A stretch of 20,126 nucleotides of DNA from Irineochytrium annulatum (Eukaryota > Chytridiomycota > Chytridiomycetes > Chytridiales > Chytridiaceae): the NCBI GenBank assembly GCA_027600665.1, contig JADGJL010000482.1, forward strand, positions 1 through 20,126, given 5' to 3'. The notes below the pieces were generated by a model. It was not told where the DNA came from. It saw nothing but the letters and a program-made list of their open reading frames with translations, and searched no databases. Below are positions 9,768 through 19,355 of the stretch, one piece after another. How positions within the stretch are numbered: position 1 is the stretch's first letter; each line of letters opens with the position of its first letter. Position numbers and translations under genes: made by a program.

Positions 9768-9899
9768 CTCCTCGGGTTCTTCCGGGACAAACAAGAGATT
9801 TGGGGTTGGAATAGCCGACTCCCATTTTTTTTACTTGCCGCTCGCGCCTAGTCGAAGCCCTTCCATTCATCCACCATTGCTGCCCCGACGTGCTCCGCG
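9768..9899. promoter_or_regulatory. Short bidirectional promoter, elongase / PRPP synthetase
   Basis: Only 132 bp separate the two divergent ATGs. The interval contains an eight-T run near 9825-9832 and a C-rich, CCAT-rich stretch next to the PRPP synthetase start. Both core promoters and 5' UTRs must fit here or overlap the neighbouring coding region, unless the elongase transcript starts inside the other gene. No TATA box is evident. Confidence 0.5.
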
Positions 9900-11242
9900 A
9901 TGGCCACCAACTCGATCAAGATCTTCGCGGGGAACTCGCACATCGAGTTCGCGCGCCTGGTGGCGAGGTGAGCGGGGTTCGCCTTGACGCCCAACCCGCC
10001 TTGCGGGTGTGTGGAGGGGAGATCGGCCTGTGGAGGGAGGTGGCAGGACGTGACGTGACGTGAACCCCACTCCCGTTCTTCTTGGGCTCCTCCTCATCAC
10101 CGCTCCTCTCTGCAGGCGGCTCGGCCTCGAGCTGGCCAAGTGTGTGGTCCTCAAGTACTCGAACCAGGAGACGTCAGTCACGATCGGCGAGTCCGGTAAG
10201 AAGACTTTCATCCGTTGCCGGAGACGAGAGATCAGGGTTCTGGGGATCGCATCAGAACGGACTGACGTATTTCTCCCCTAAAGTACGTGACGAGGATGTC
10301 TACATCATCCAGTCAGGCTGCGGCGAGATTAACGACCACTTGATGGAGCTCCTCATCATGATCAACGCCTGCAAGACGGCGTCGGCTCGTCGCATCACGG
10401 CCATCATCCCCTGCTTTCCTTACGCCCGCCAGGATAAGAAGGACAAGTCGCGCGCGCCAATCACCGCCAAGCTCGTCGCCAACATGCTCACGGTCGCTGG
10501 CGCGAACCATGTCATCACGATGGATCTGCACGCGAGTCAGATCCAGGGGTTCTTTAACATCCCGGTGGATAACCTTTATGCGGAGCCGAGTACGCTCAAG
10601 TATATCAAGGAGAACATTGAGAATTACAAGGATGTCATCATCGTATCGCCTGATGCTGGTGGAGCGAAGAGGTGAGATTTCACTTCTTTGGTTGCCGTCT
10701 TGGAGGTCGTTAGGGCGTCCGTCTAAATGATTTGTTTATATAATAGGGCGACCGCCATCGCAGACAAGCTCGACGTCGACTTCGCTCTTATTCACAAGGA
10801 GCGCAAGAAGGCGAACGAGGTCTCGCGCATGGTCCTCGTCGGTGACGTTCGCGGTAGGGGCTGCATCGTCGTCGACGACATGGCTGACACCTGCGGCACC
10901 CTCGGCCTCGCGGCCAAGACGCTCATCGACAACGGTGCCATTTTCGTTTACGCAATCGTTACGCATGGCGTTCTCTCGGGCAAGGCCATCAGCGTTATCA
11001 ACAACTCGCAGCTGACCAAGGTTGTTGTGGTAAGTGGCTCATTGTTTCAAGTGCTTCGTTGGTGGCTTTGGGGCACGTCGCTGATGATGTGTGCCTAGAC
11101 CAACACGATCCCGCACGACGACAAGAAGCTCCTCTGCCCAAAGATCGACACCATCGACGTGACGCCGACGTTCGCGGAGGCCATCCGGCGGACGCATAAT
11201 GGGGAGTCGGTCTCGTGGCTTTTCGAGAGGTCGCCGGAATGA
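9900..11242 (+). CDS. PRS: Ribose-phosphate pyrophosphokinase (PRPP synthetase)
   Basis: Five exons: 9900-9967, 10116-10195, 10284-10671, 10747-11029, 11099-11242. All phases agree and give 320 residues, the class I PRPP synthetase length. The enzyme makes PRPP from ribose-5-phosphate and ATP for purine, pyrimidine, His, Trp and NAD synthesis in the cytosol. Visible motifs are IKIFAGNSH at the N-terminus, [23 protein letters not shown] (from 94), [12 protein letters not shown] (from 129), [11 protein letters not shown], the catalytic flexible loop KERKKANE (196-203), the PRPP-binding [11 protein letters not shown] (220-230), and the end [13 protein letters not shown]. There is no long insertion of the kind seen in yeast Prs1/Prs5, so it resembles Prs2/3/4 and animal PRPS1. 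Donors GTGAGC, GTAAGA, GTGAGA and GTAAGT are near consensus. Which yeast paralogue it matches cannot be decided here. Confidence 0.96.
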
Positions 11243-12169
11243 GCCACGATTGCGTTGCTACGAGCAATGCGCGCGAGGGTGTTTTGCGGGTGGTTCTTCT
11301 GTATTTGCTCCGAAATGTCCACGTTGGGTTTTGATTTACGCCGCGGGATTTGTGTTATGTCCCGCCATTTCTTTTTGGAGACTTTCAGCGTCTACTGGTT
11401 TTTACTATGCTGAGACCTTGTGTTTGTGTGCTCTTGAGTTGCCTACCGACCGTTTCTCTTTTCTGGGTTCCCGTTCTTTCTTTACTTTGTTTTTTTTGCT
11501 TCTTAAGTCTGGATGGGTAGCTATACCGCAGTAATTGGAAGTTGAGATTGTGGTGAGGATGAATGGGTGCGTGGAGAGGGGCGGAAGTTGGGGGGTGGAT
11601 GGTTTGTTGGGCGCCGTGTTCATTTGTGGTTCCTGTAATATGCTGTCTGAGCTTGAGCATTATTGATCGCTCACCACCACCATCATGTCGGTGGCGGCAT
11701 TAGGAAAAAAAATAAGGTCATTTTTTCTTTCTTGTCACGTTTGTGTTCCGTACGGGCTGTCTTTTTTATTATGCATTATGTATTTAAATACACGGTTAGT
11801 TGTGCAGTATATTTTTTTTTCGAAAACCTTTCATGGCATAACTTCGTCAAAGAGCAATTTCTCCTTACACCTTCCGGGTGAAATAAATGCCCACGGTCGT
11901 CGAGACAGCTGATCTGGCCTGGCTCATGCACGAGCAAAAATTTTGGGTCGGCGAATAGAGCTGACACTAGCTGATACTATTAATATCGCAAGCTCCGACT
12001 GTTGTGATGGACCTGTCAATCTCTCCCCTTCATCAACTCGTTCTAGACAGCGCAGCGCCCAGTGTAGCCATCCGGCCTATACCCCCCATGCACACCTCTT
12101 AAAGCTGAGCTATTCGACTGCGTCCCTCCTTACCAAAACATCTCCTCTGACCACCCCTCCGACCACATA
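11243..12169. other. Intergenic: PRPP synthetase 3' UTR and secreted-protein promoter
   Basis: About 930 bp. The first part is T-rich on the + strand (runs near 11470-11500 and 11810-11820), consistent with 3' UTR. Around 11770-11790 is an AT-rich patch (TATTTAAATA). The last 50 bp before the ATG at 12170 are C/T-rich, as in the 5' leaders of highly expressed fungal genes. Open frames here are short and low in GC, and match nothing recognisable. Confidence 0.5.
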
Positions 12170-13526
12170 ATGACCTACCTTACCGCCGCCGCCGTCGCCG
12201 TCGCCGTCTTGGCCTCCTCCCGTCGAGCAGTCGCCATCCCAGTTCCCCTCAACCCCGCTAAGGTTGTGCAGCCCATCCTGCATCAGTTCACCTCCCTCGA
12301 CACGTCCGCCGTCGCGGAACCGCTCCCCGTCACCATCAACGCCGCCATCGCCGTCACTGTCTCCGCCAAGGCTGAGGTTACGGCCTCGCCCTTGTCTGCC
12401 CTCGCCATCGCGGCCGGCTCCCCCGTTGTCGGCCCCAACCCGACCACCGTCGCGTTCAGCCTCCCCGAAACCTCGGCGAGCTTCGACGGTTCCTCCTCCG
12501 CGTTCTCCTTCGTTGGCACCCTCGCGGCCGCCCACGAAACGGCCTCCTTCACCCCGGACTGGTTTGCGTTCATTGACCACGTCGCCACCAACACCGCCTC
12601 GACAAACGCCGCCGCTGTGACGGCGTTCGTGCCGCTGCCGGCGACCGTGGACACCGTCGCCCCGTCGTCTTCAGCGGACGCAGCGGTGGCCGTAGTCGCG
12701 ACCCCCGACTTCCACCCGATTCCCTTCGCCGCCGCCGCCCCGAGCGCCGTCACCACCACCACTATCTATGCCATCCCGGCCCTCGTCATCCCCACAGCCT
12801 CCGCCCCCGCGACCGCAACCGCATCGGCCTCCTTCAACGCCGACGCCGAAGCCGAGATTCCGCCCCCGACGGCCGACGGCTACCTCATGGACCACCAAAC
12901 GACCCCCTACTTCGGCACGCTCCCCGACGCCATCTCGGAGGTTCTCGCTGAGCTCGAGGCCGACATCGACAACATGGAGGCCTGCTCGCTCAGCTGCGTG
13001 GACGAGAGTTTGAACCTCGGCCAGCCGATCGCGGTCACGAACGTCGACGAGAGGCTCCTGGTCGCCATCTGCGAGCAAGGGCGGGCGTTCGTCCAGCCGC
13101 TGATGCAGTGCCTGACGAGCCACGGCTGCAGGGCTAACGACACGAACTTGGTGAGCCTTTGAAATCTTCGTGTATTTATATAATGCTTATGACTAACCCA
13201 AACGTCTTGTTTATTAGGTTTCGTTCATCCCGTTCTTGTGCGACTCGCTCCACGTCCCCGCCATCTCAGCCTCGAACGCGGCTACCGTCACGGCGACCGC
13301 CACCGTCCAGGGTGCCGCCACCGCTGATGCCTCCGTCGACGCCAGCGCGACCGTCGTCGAGGCCACGCCTAACATTTTCGCCGTGGCTGTGAGCACAGCG
13401 GCGACGGCCACTGCCGCCCCAGTCGTTGCCTTGCCCTTGACCACCAACGACATCGCTTCGTCAACGGCGGCCAGTCAATTCGTTGCTAGCGACTTCGTCG
13501 CTGGATTGTTCAGCTTGAGGAAGTGA
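12170..13526 (+). CDS. Secreted Ala/Val/Thr-rich protein with a six-cysteine module
   Basis: Two exons, 12170-13150 and 13218-13526, with a 67-nt intron (GTGAGC...TTATTAG), encode 429 residues. The first ~22 residues are a signal peptide: MTYLT, then an Ala/Val-rich core ending near VAIPV. Most of the protein is low-complexity Ala/Val/Thr/Ser/Pro. One ordered island near 260-345 has all six mature-region cysteines: Cys272, 276, 301, 314, 320, 335 (C-x3-C-x24-C-x12-C-x5-C-x14-C). The C-x3-C start and the D...C...F...C-x5-C pattern recall a CFEM-like module, but two of the usual eight cysteines are absent, so I do not assign the family. There is no obvious C-terminal GPI or membrane segment; it ends LFSLRK. 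A wall-associated or secreted surface protein is the best inference. The intron lies inside the cysteine module and splicing supplies Cys335, which supports it. Confidence 0.8.
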
Positions 13527-14086
13527 GCCGGGGGTGGCGGAGACACACTATGGGTTCACCTTCATGTACTGCCTTGTCCGTGAATCTTTCCTACACGAAG
13601 CCCATATTGGTGTGATATGATCAGCTTCACTACTTTGTTGAGTCTTCTTTCCTACACGCTTTCCCCGCCGTTATACCGGCCAGACATTCTCCTTTGCATA
13701 TCACGACATATTGTAGCTTCCCTCTTTACGAACTTTCCCAGTCCCTTTTCATAATACACCCCGTCATAGCAGATAAATATATGATCTAATAGTCCGACAC
13801 CAACACTTTGGATAAATGCACTTCGATTGGCGGCTAGAAAGGATTTATCTGAATGGCGCTTAATTGCCAATGATCTTGGTTACTTTTCATATCTTCTTAC
13901 TTGATGGCAGTATCTCTGCCCTCGACTTAATCAAACAGGTTTTTTTGCTAGACCAGTACGTCACAGCCCTCAAGTCAACCCCGTACGCTCGACCCACGCT
14001 CACGAACGCCAACTTGACCCTTCATATGAGAGCTTACTTTCTGCGCTCTGAGGCCACCGTATGACACCACACCATCTGCCGCCCTT
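13527..14086. other. Convergent 3' region between the secreted protein and AIM41
   Basis: About 560 bp between two facing stop codons. The sequence is AT-richer than the flanking genes (for example GATAAATATATG near 13772) and has short open frames near 13652-13870 (-) and 13864-14064 (+). None resembles a known protein or begins at a convincing ATG. I see no gene. Confidence 0.5.
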
Positions 14087-14908
14087 CTAACCCATGCTCG
14101 TCAACACCTTTTTAACACTATCGCTGATAGCCTTCTTCGTTGCGCTTCCCGGCGCGAAGTGCGCCCCGTCATTCACCTCCTTCATGACCTTCCCCACATC
14201 CTTCGCCGACTTGGCCCCGACCTTCTCCGCCACCCTCCGCACGACGCCCTCAATTTCCGCCTCGGTCATCTGCTTTGGCAAATACCGCTCGATGATATTG
14301 ATTTCTTCTTGCTCGGTTGTTGCGAGGTCCTCCCGTCCGCCTTAGGCACGATATTTTCGTTAATTATTGATACAATAAAAGCCGAAAAGAAAGAACGCAA
14401 GGAAGAAAACGAAAAATACCTGATTTGTAAGCATCGATCGAGTCCCTCCGACGTTTGATTGCCTTTTGGATCACACCCTCGGGACCCTCGGTCATCCCTT
14501 GAGGTGATTTCGCAGCGTAAGTCATGTCGGACAAGATCGACTTGATCACGCCGACCTTCTGCCTGGACACAGAAATCGAATGAGCAACTAAAGCAACACG
14601 AGGAACGCGGGAGCGGAGGAAAAGGATACAAACTTCTCGCCCGCCCGCATAAAGGCTTTAAGGTCCTCTTTCAACTTCGCAGTCACGTCCTTCGCTCCCG
14701 GCTCTATTTGAAGGCAGTGCCAACGATTAATCCAATATTCATCAAGAATAAGAGCAGTACCCGTCGAGTAAGTTCGCGAGCGGGATGCCGCACTGAGTAA
14801 CCCCTCAGGGGCCGCGCGTAGCGGTATGTAGCAGGCTGCGGAAATGATACCGCCCCTTCGGCATCCACATCGCTGATTCAAGGTGTTGAGCAAAGGGCGA
14901 TTGATCAT
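14087..14908 (-). CDS. AIM41: AIM41/YqeY-like (GatB/YqeY domain) mitochondrial protein
   Basis: Four exons: 14908-14761, 14703-14634, 14562-14420, 14340-14087 give 204 residues. The N-terminal ~48 residues look like a mitochondrial presequence: MINRPLLNTLNQRCGCRRGG at the start, Arg/Ser-rich with few acids, ending RSRTYST. The YqeY domain follows: KLKEDLKAFMRAGEK, VGVIKSILSD, RRRDSIDAYKSGGREDLA, EEINIIERYLPKQMTEAEIE, then a C-terminal helical part ending VKKVLTSMG. Bacterial YqeY resembles the tail domain of GatB, the tRNA-dependent amidotransferase subunit. Yeast Aim41 is mitochondrial and poorly characterised. Two splice points are soft. The first intron (57 nt) is stop-free and in frame, so retention would add 19 residues. 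The second could use donor GTTTGT with acceptor CCAG (as listed), or a donor 4 nt downstream with an acceptor 4 nt downstream, changing one residue (Gln to Phe). Confidence 0.88.
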
Positions 14909-15807
14909 TTTTCGTAATTGACAGCTTGTTCCTCTCATTTCTCTGACTCTGCTTCTTGCTGTCGTCATTAGCGTATCCGTTGCGGTCAGAGGGACTCTTT
15001 GGCTATTAAAAAATAGCGACACTACAACATTTTCCCAAATAGAACGCTTCCAGCTTCGAAGCCTGCCCCTCCAAAAAAAAAATAGGAGCACTAGTATGTA
15101 CATCTCATCCAAGCTAAAAAAAATAAGAAAATCACGTCCTTCGTCGGTCATGTATTTGGGCAAGAACATCATGCTCGAGTCGATCGGTATTCAGTCTCAG
15201 ATTGCCCAGCGGATTGTACGACCTCCTTTCTGTCTCGAGTTCCTCTTGCTTGGTTTCGAGGCTTCGGCAGCTCCGTCACCAAGGATCCGTTCGACCCCAG
15301 CTTGACCGTTCTCGTGTGTTGCAACGCCCGCCGTCGTCGTCTTCGCCGCCGCCCAGCCGTCGTCCTCCCCGCTGGGCTGTATCGAAAGGTAGCGAGAAAC
15401 TTGCAATCGGGGGCGAAACCAGGTCGGAGCGTGGAGTGAAGCCCGGTGGGGGATCCCCAAATCCGGTGGTTAGGGCAGCGGGTGGCTGCGGGTAGCTGCC
15501 ATGCTCGCTGACCCCGTTGGCCTACCGTGCCAACGACTGCTGCATCGGCATTGGGTCGCGCCTTTATGTGGTGGACACTTGGTTCCGAGTCGTTGGGCGA
15601 GGACGGGGTTGGTGTTGGGCCCGTCGGGCGTCGTGCTCGTTAGAAGGAGACCGGTTTCGGCGGCTACGCCTTTCTTGGGCTGCGGGGTTGTGGCGTTGTA
15701 GGGCTGGGAGACAGTGCCCTTGAAATGGGACTGCTTTCCCGATTCCCACTTACGTCCGACCTTCTTATTCAGATCCCGTCAACGTTCAGTGAGCGCGACC
15801 CGGAGCC
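14909..15807. other. Divergent intergenic region, AIM41 / ankyrin protein
   Basis: About 900 bp separate the two divergent ATGs. The left part is AT-rich with A runs near 15074-15084 and 15116-15124. The right part (15300-15720) is GC-rich with several short overlapping open frames that match nothing known. A 5' UTR exon of the ankyrin gene could lie here. I looked for an APSES/KilA-N DNA-binding domain that might belong to the downstream gene and did not see one. Confidence 0.45.
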
Positions 15808-18647
15808 ATGTACCAGCCGTATCCGCGTTCGGCACCCACGCGCCAGCAGCCGCAAGTTACCTACCAAGGGACCCACTACCATTACCAGCAGCAACGCGCG
15901 CAGCCCTCCAGCCAGTCGAATACCAAGCCATTGCCTTCGGTTGGGGCCAGCGCCTCGTTCCACCCTTTCTACCGCGGCGGGGGACCGGGGACCATGGCGA
16001 ACCCGAGCCACATTCAGCAGCAGAACGTCGTCAATGTTCCGAGCGCCGGTGCGTCCGCGAGCACTTACTCGGGGCCCGCGAGATCTGGATTCGGACCTGG
16101 CGCAATTCAAACGGTGGCGAATGTCGCTCACCCACCACATTACCAGCCGCCTCAGCAGCAACAGTGGAGCGGGTCTCCGTCAGCACACAGTGATGGTGAG
16201 TTGCGGGCAAAGCGGGCGGAGGCGGCGGCTGGGTGGTGGGGCGAAGGCTTCTTCGGCGGCGCGATCGTATCTTCCGTGAAACATGAAAGACACCGTCGTT
16301 ACACAAGGCCTCAGTGACTCAGCAAATCCGACCGTTTTGTTTTTTGGGACTTGGATTTCAGTGCTAACATACTTTCTCTTGTGATTTATTCTGCGCAGCT
16401 TATCCTCGGTCGCAGCCTTCGCATTATCAGAGCCATCCTTCACCCACGACGGCCGCCTCTCATCACTACTACGACAAGATGCAGCCAAACGGACAACCCG
16501 GTGCGCCCTCTACAGCTCCACCGCAGCAGTACTACAGCCATCAGCCTCAGCAACAGCAGGTCGCGTACATTGCCTACCACCCGGGCCCGCCTCCCGCTCA
16601 TCAGCCGCAATCAAATTCAACACAGGGTCACGTTTATCGACCCGTAACAACCGACCTGCGTAACGACACCGCAGCCCAGGCGTCAGCCCACCAACCCGTC
16701 CACTACTTGCCCCCGCCCCAACACTACCAACACCCGCAACAATACCAACACTATGAGCAGGCGTCGCAGCAATACCCCACCATTGTGGTGATGGCGCGGC
16801 CGCCATCATCCTGGCAACATCAGCACCCTCACCTTCAACAGCACGGCATGCTTCACCCGACTCACTACAACCCGACCCCGCATCCGTCACAACACCCGAC
16901 CCCTTCGCCTCCCAACTACCCTGTCCAGCCCGCACAACATCCCTTTACTACTAGCCACCACCCGTCCCCGCCCATGCCGACGAACACTGCTTCTCTCGGC
17001 GTCCGACGCCACAGCACCCCGCCTATCGTCGCGGACGACGACGAGGCTGGCAAGCCTATGTCGCACCCACCAACGCCGCTCGCATCGCCGCTGCCCGGCG
17101 CTGTCGAGCTGTCATCTCGTGGTGGTGGCGCTATGGAGGCCGCGGCCGCGCTCGTCGGGCTTCGCGAAGAGGCGACGCAGGCCGTCGAGCTGCTTGCGGG
17201 ATGGCTCATCGGCAAGCGGACGAGACGAGATGATGAGGACGAGCCGGAGGAGGACGAGGACGCGCACGACGCGCCCGTGAGCGCCGCGTCGAACGCGGCT
17301 GCGAGCAACGGGTTCGCCTTCGAGGCGCTCCTGGGCGTCGTCGAGGCTGAGGCGAGCAGGAGGCCCGCGAAGGTGTCGCGGAGAGCTGCAGAGGTTATGG
17401 CGCTGATGCATATTGGGGATGACGCCGAGCGCGCCGTGAGGGCCGTGAAGGAAGGGGGGATTATTGAGGTGGATGATGGGAATGGGAAGGCGATTGTTTG
17501 GGAGCTGGCCCGGTGTCCGCTCGATGCTGTGTGGGAGGACGATCTGCTTCGGTGGGCTGCCGTCCTGGGCCGGTGGAGAATTGTAAAGGAGGCCGTCGGA
17601 AATCTCCGTGTGGATCCGTGCGCACGAGGACGGGATGGCAGGACGGCGCTCATGAGGGCCGTTTCGTCTGTGGGGACGGTCGAGGTGGGGCTTGGGTCGA
17701 GGGTCCGGAGGCCGGACAAGGGCATGAGGGCGGAGGCGTTGAGGGAGGTCGTGGAGGTTTTGGGGGGCAGTGTGTTCGAGACGGACTCTCGGGGCCGGAC
17801 GGCGCTGCATGTCGCCGTGCTGGGCACCGTGGAGGACGGCGTCGGCAGGCGACGGAGGACGACGAGGGAACAGGCGGCATTGTACGTGGAAACCCTGGCG
17901 GGGTTCTGTGGGCCGGTGACTATCGGTAAAGAGGTCGAGGTGCGGAAGGTAAAGAAGGTAAAGGTTGGGAAGAAGACGACCGTCGTGGAGGAGGTCAAGC
18001 GGGCCCGGACCGTCCTTGAGGAGCTAGTCGGCATCCGTGACGACGACGGGTGCACGGCGCTGGATCTCGCCCTGTCGACGCTCTTCGATGTGACGGTGGA
18101 CGAGAGTGTTGGCGAGGTTGGGGCTGCAAAGGAGGAGGCAGTCGTCGCTCAGACGGATGCCGAGCGTGCGGCAGAGGACCCGCTTTTGAGGTCACTTGTC
18201 GTGGAGGCAGGCGCTGGGCTGGAGGACGTGCTCGACGCGCACCCGTTCCTCGCCAAGGCTTTCCCGGTGCAGGCGGCTGCGGTCGATGCTGCGCGGGCCG
18301 CGCGTCTTGCAGAGGAGATCGCGGTTAAGGAGGAGAAGCGGAAGGCGGAGCGGCGCGAGAAGGAGCGCGAGGTTGCGGCAGAAGAGGCCAAGAAGAAGAA
18401 GAGCGCTGCGAGGAAGTCGAGGTCGAAGGTGGACGATGGCGCTACTACCTCGACGTCGTCGAAAAGGGAGTTGAAGAAGTCAAAAGGCAACATTGGCGTC
18501 GAGTCGGCGTCAATATCGTCGATTCTCGGGATTGGCTCCGGCAAGCGCCAAAGCGAGGCTACGGAGTCGTTGCGGAAGTCGAAGAAGGCGAAGGTGGCGG
18601 GTTTGGGGCATGCGGTTGGGTTGAGACTAGGCGGGGTTCCTGCGTGA
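15808..18647 (+). CDS. Swi6/Mbp1-like ankyrin protein with Gln/His/Pro/Tyr-rich N-terminus
   Basis: Two exons, 15808-16195 and 16399-18647, with a 203-nt intron (GTGAGT...CTGCGCAG), encode 878 residues. Residues 1 to about 335 are low complexity, rich in Gln, His, Pro, Tyr and Ser, resembling prion-like activation or condensate regions. From about 375 a helical segment leads to an acidic stretch (DDEDEPEEDEDAHD). The region from about 505 to 690 matches the ankyrin region of MBF/SBF subunits: LLRWAAVLGRWRIVKEAV, GRDGRTALMRAV, a long insert, VVEVLGGSVFETDSRGRTAL, then DDDGCTALDLAL. A charged helix (about 760-800, Glu/Lys/Arg) and a Lys-rich tail (KRELKKSKG, LRKSKKAK) follow, probably a nuclear localisation signal. 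In yeast and fission yeast, Swi6/Cdc10 partners bind the APSES subunits Mbp1/Swi4/Res to drive G1/S genes. No APSES domain is visible here, so a Swi6-type non-DNA-binding subunit is the best inference. Confidence 0.78.
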
Positions 18648-19355
18648 TTTCGCTTGTCTATTGCATTAAGAGCTGTGGTTGTAAAAATGTGGGGAAGACT
18701 GTGCAATTAATTTCATCATGACGGCTGCTGGATGCACATGTAGTCAAACAACTGAGATGATATACTCAAAGCGCAAAATTAAAACATAACTGCATTATAA
18801 TATCGTAATAACAATCTGGCAGCTAATATTTATTCCTAGTCCCTCTCGTTTCTGAACCACGACAAGTACCTGAAAGACACGCTCCATATGGAATACGGGT
18901 CGTTCTACAACGAACAACATCGTAATTACACGGCGAGGGTGGTGTCCCAACAGTTGCAAAATAAAAATAAAATAAGAGAGAGAGACCTTCTTTCTAAGTT
19001 CACGAGATCTTTTCAGGAAACACGTTTTCAATGTAAAATACAAGAGAGGGGGTCGGAGCGGGAGGGGAAGGCAGCATAAGCACTGTGCATAAAAGAAGAC
19101 ATAGAGGGAACTCGCGATCGAAGCATCGACGCACGAGAGGAGGCGGAGGAATAGAGAGGAGGCGGAGGAATAATCGGCAAAAGGAACTACAGTCGAAAGC
19201 ACAGTGACTCGGAAGCAAGGTAAGGACACATCAAGAAAAACTCTAGCAAGGCGGTCTAGCGGAACGTGAAATCGAATTGACAAAAGATCTTGATCATTAT
19301 TCAACAATCACGTCCTCCAATCCAGCTGTCCCACACCCAACCGGGATACAAAACC
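18648..19355. other. Convergent 3' region, ankyrin gene and coiled-coil gene
   Basis: About 710 bp between facing stop codons. The first half is AT-rich (TTAAAACATAAC, TAATATTTATT near 18780-18835), fitting 3' UTRs. A purine-rich stretch from about 18960 to 19180 contains a perfect 19-bp tandem duplication. A long minus-strand open frame (18795-19307) has the composition of T/C-rich noncoding DNA and matches nothing. Confidence 0.5.
19135..19172. repeat. 19-bp perfect tandem duplication
   Basis: The unit GAGAGGAGGCGGAGGAATA occurs twice head to tail at 19135-19153 and 19154-19172, within a longer purine-rich stretch. It lies outside any predicted gene. A simple slippage or unequal-exchange duplication is the likely explanation. 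Confidence 0.8.

Noticed and set aside
9823..9825. ATG upstream of the elongase start
   Set aside because: It opens a different frame from the elongase; the elongase frame has a stop just upstream, leaving the ATG at 9767 as the first usable start.
12110..12762. Gly/Asp-rich and Val/Ala-rich minus-strand frames
   Set aside because: They mirror the low-complexity Ala/Val/Thr coding sequence of the secreted protein on the other strand.
13864..14064. + strand frame of 66 residues
   Set aside because: It has no convincing ATG at its start, is AT-biased, lies in a convergent 3' region, and matches nothing.
15280..15305. tRNA B-box-like word GTTCGACCCC
   Set aside because: The flanking bases do not form a T stem, and no A box or acceptor stem can be paired around it.
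15468..15478. TTAGGG, telomere-like hexamer
   Set aside because: A single copy in GC-rich intergenic DNA with no tandem array; chance is sufficient.
16916..18055. Minus-strand open frame of 379 residues
   Set aside because: It lies wholly opposite the ankyrin gene, is Ser/Thr/Pro/Arg-rich as expected from reading GC-rich codons backwards, and matches no family. The + strand frame has clear ankyrin motifs.
18795..19307. Minus-strand frame of 170 residues
   Set aside because: Composition is that of a T/C-rich strand, it spans the tandem duplication, has no motif, and overlaps both expected 3' UTRs.
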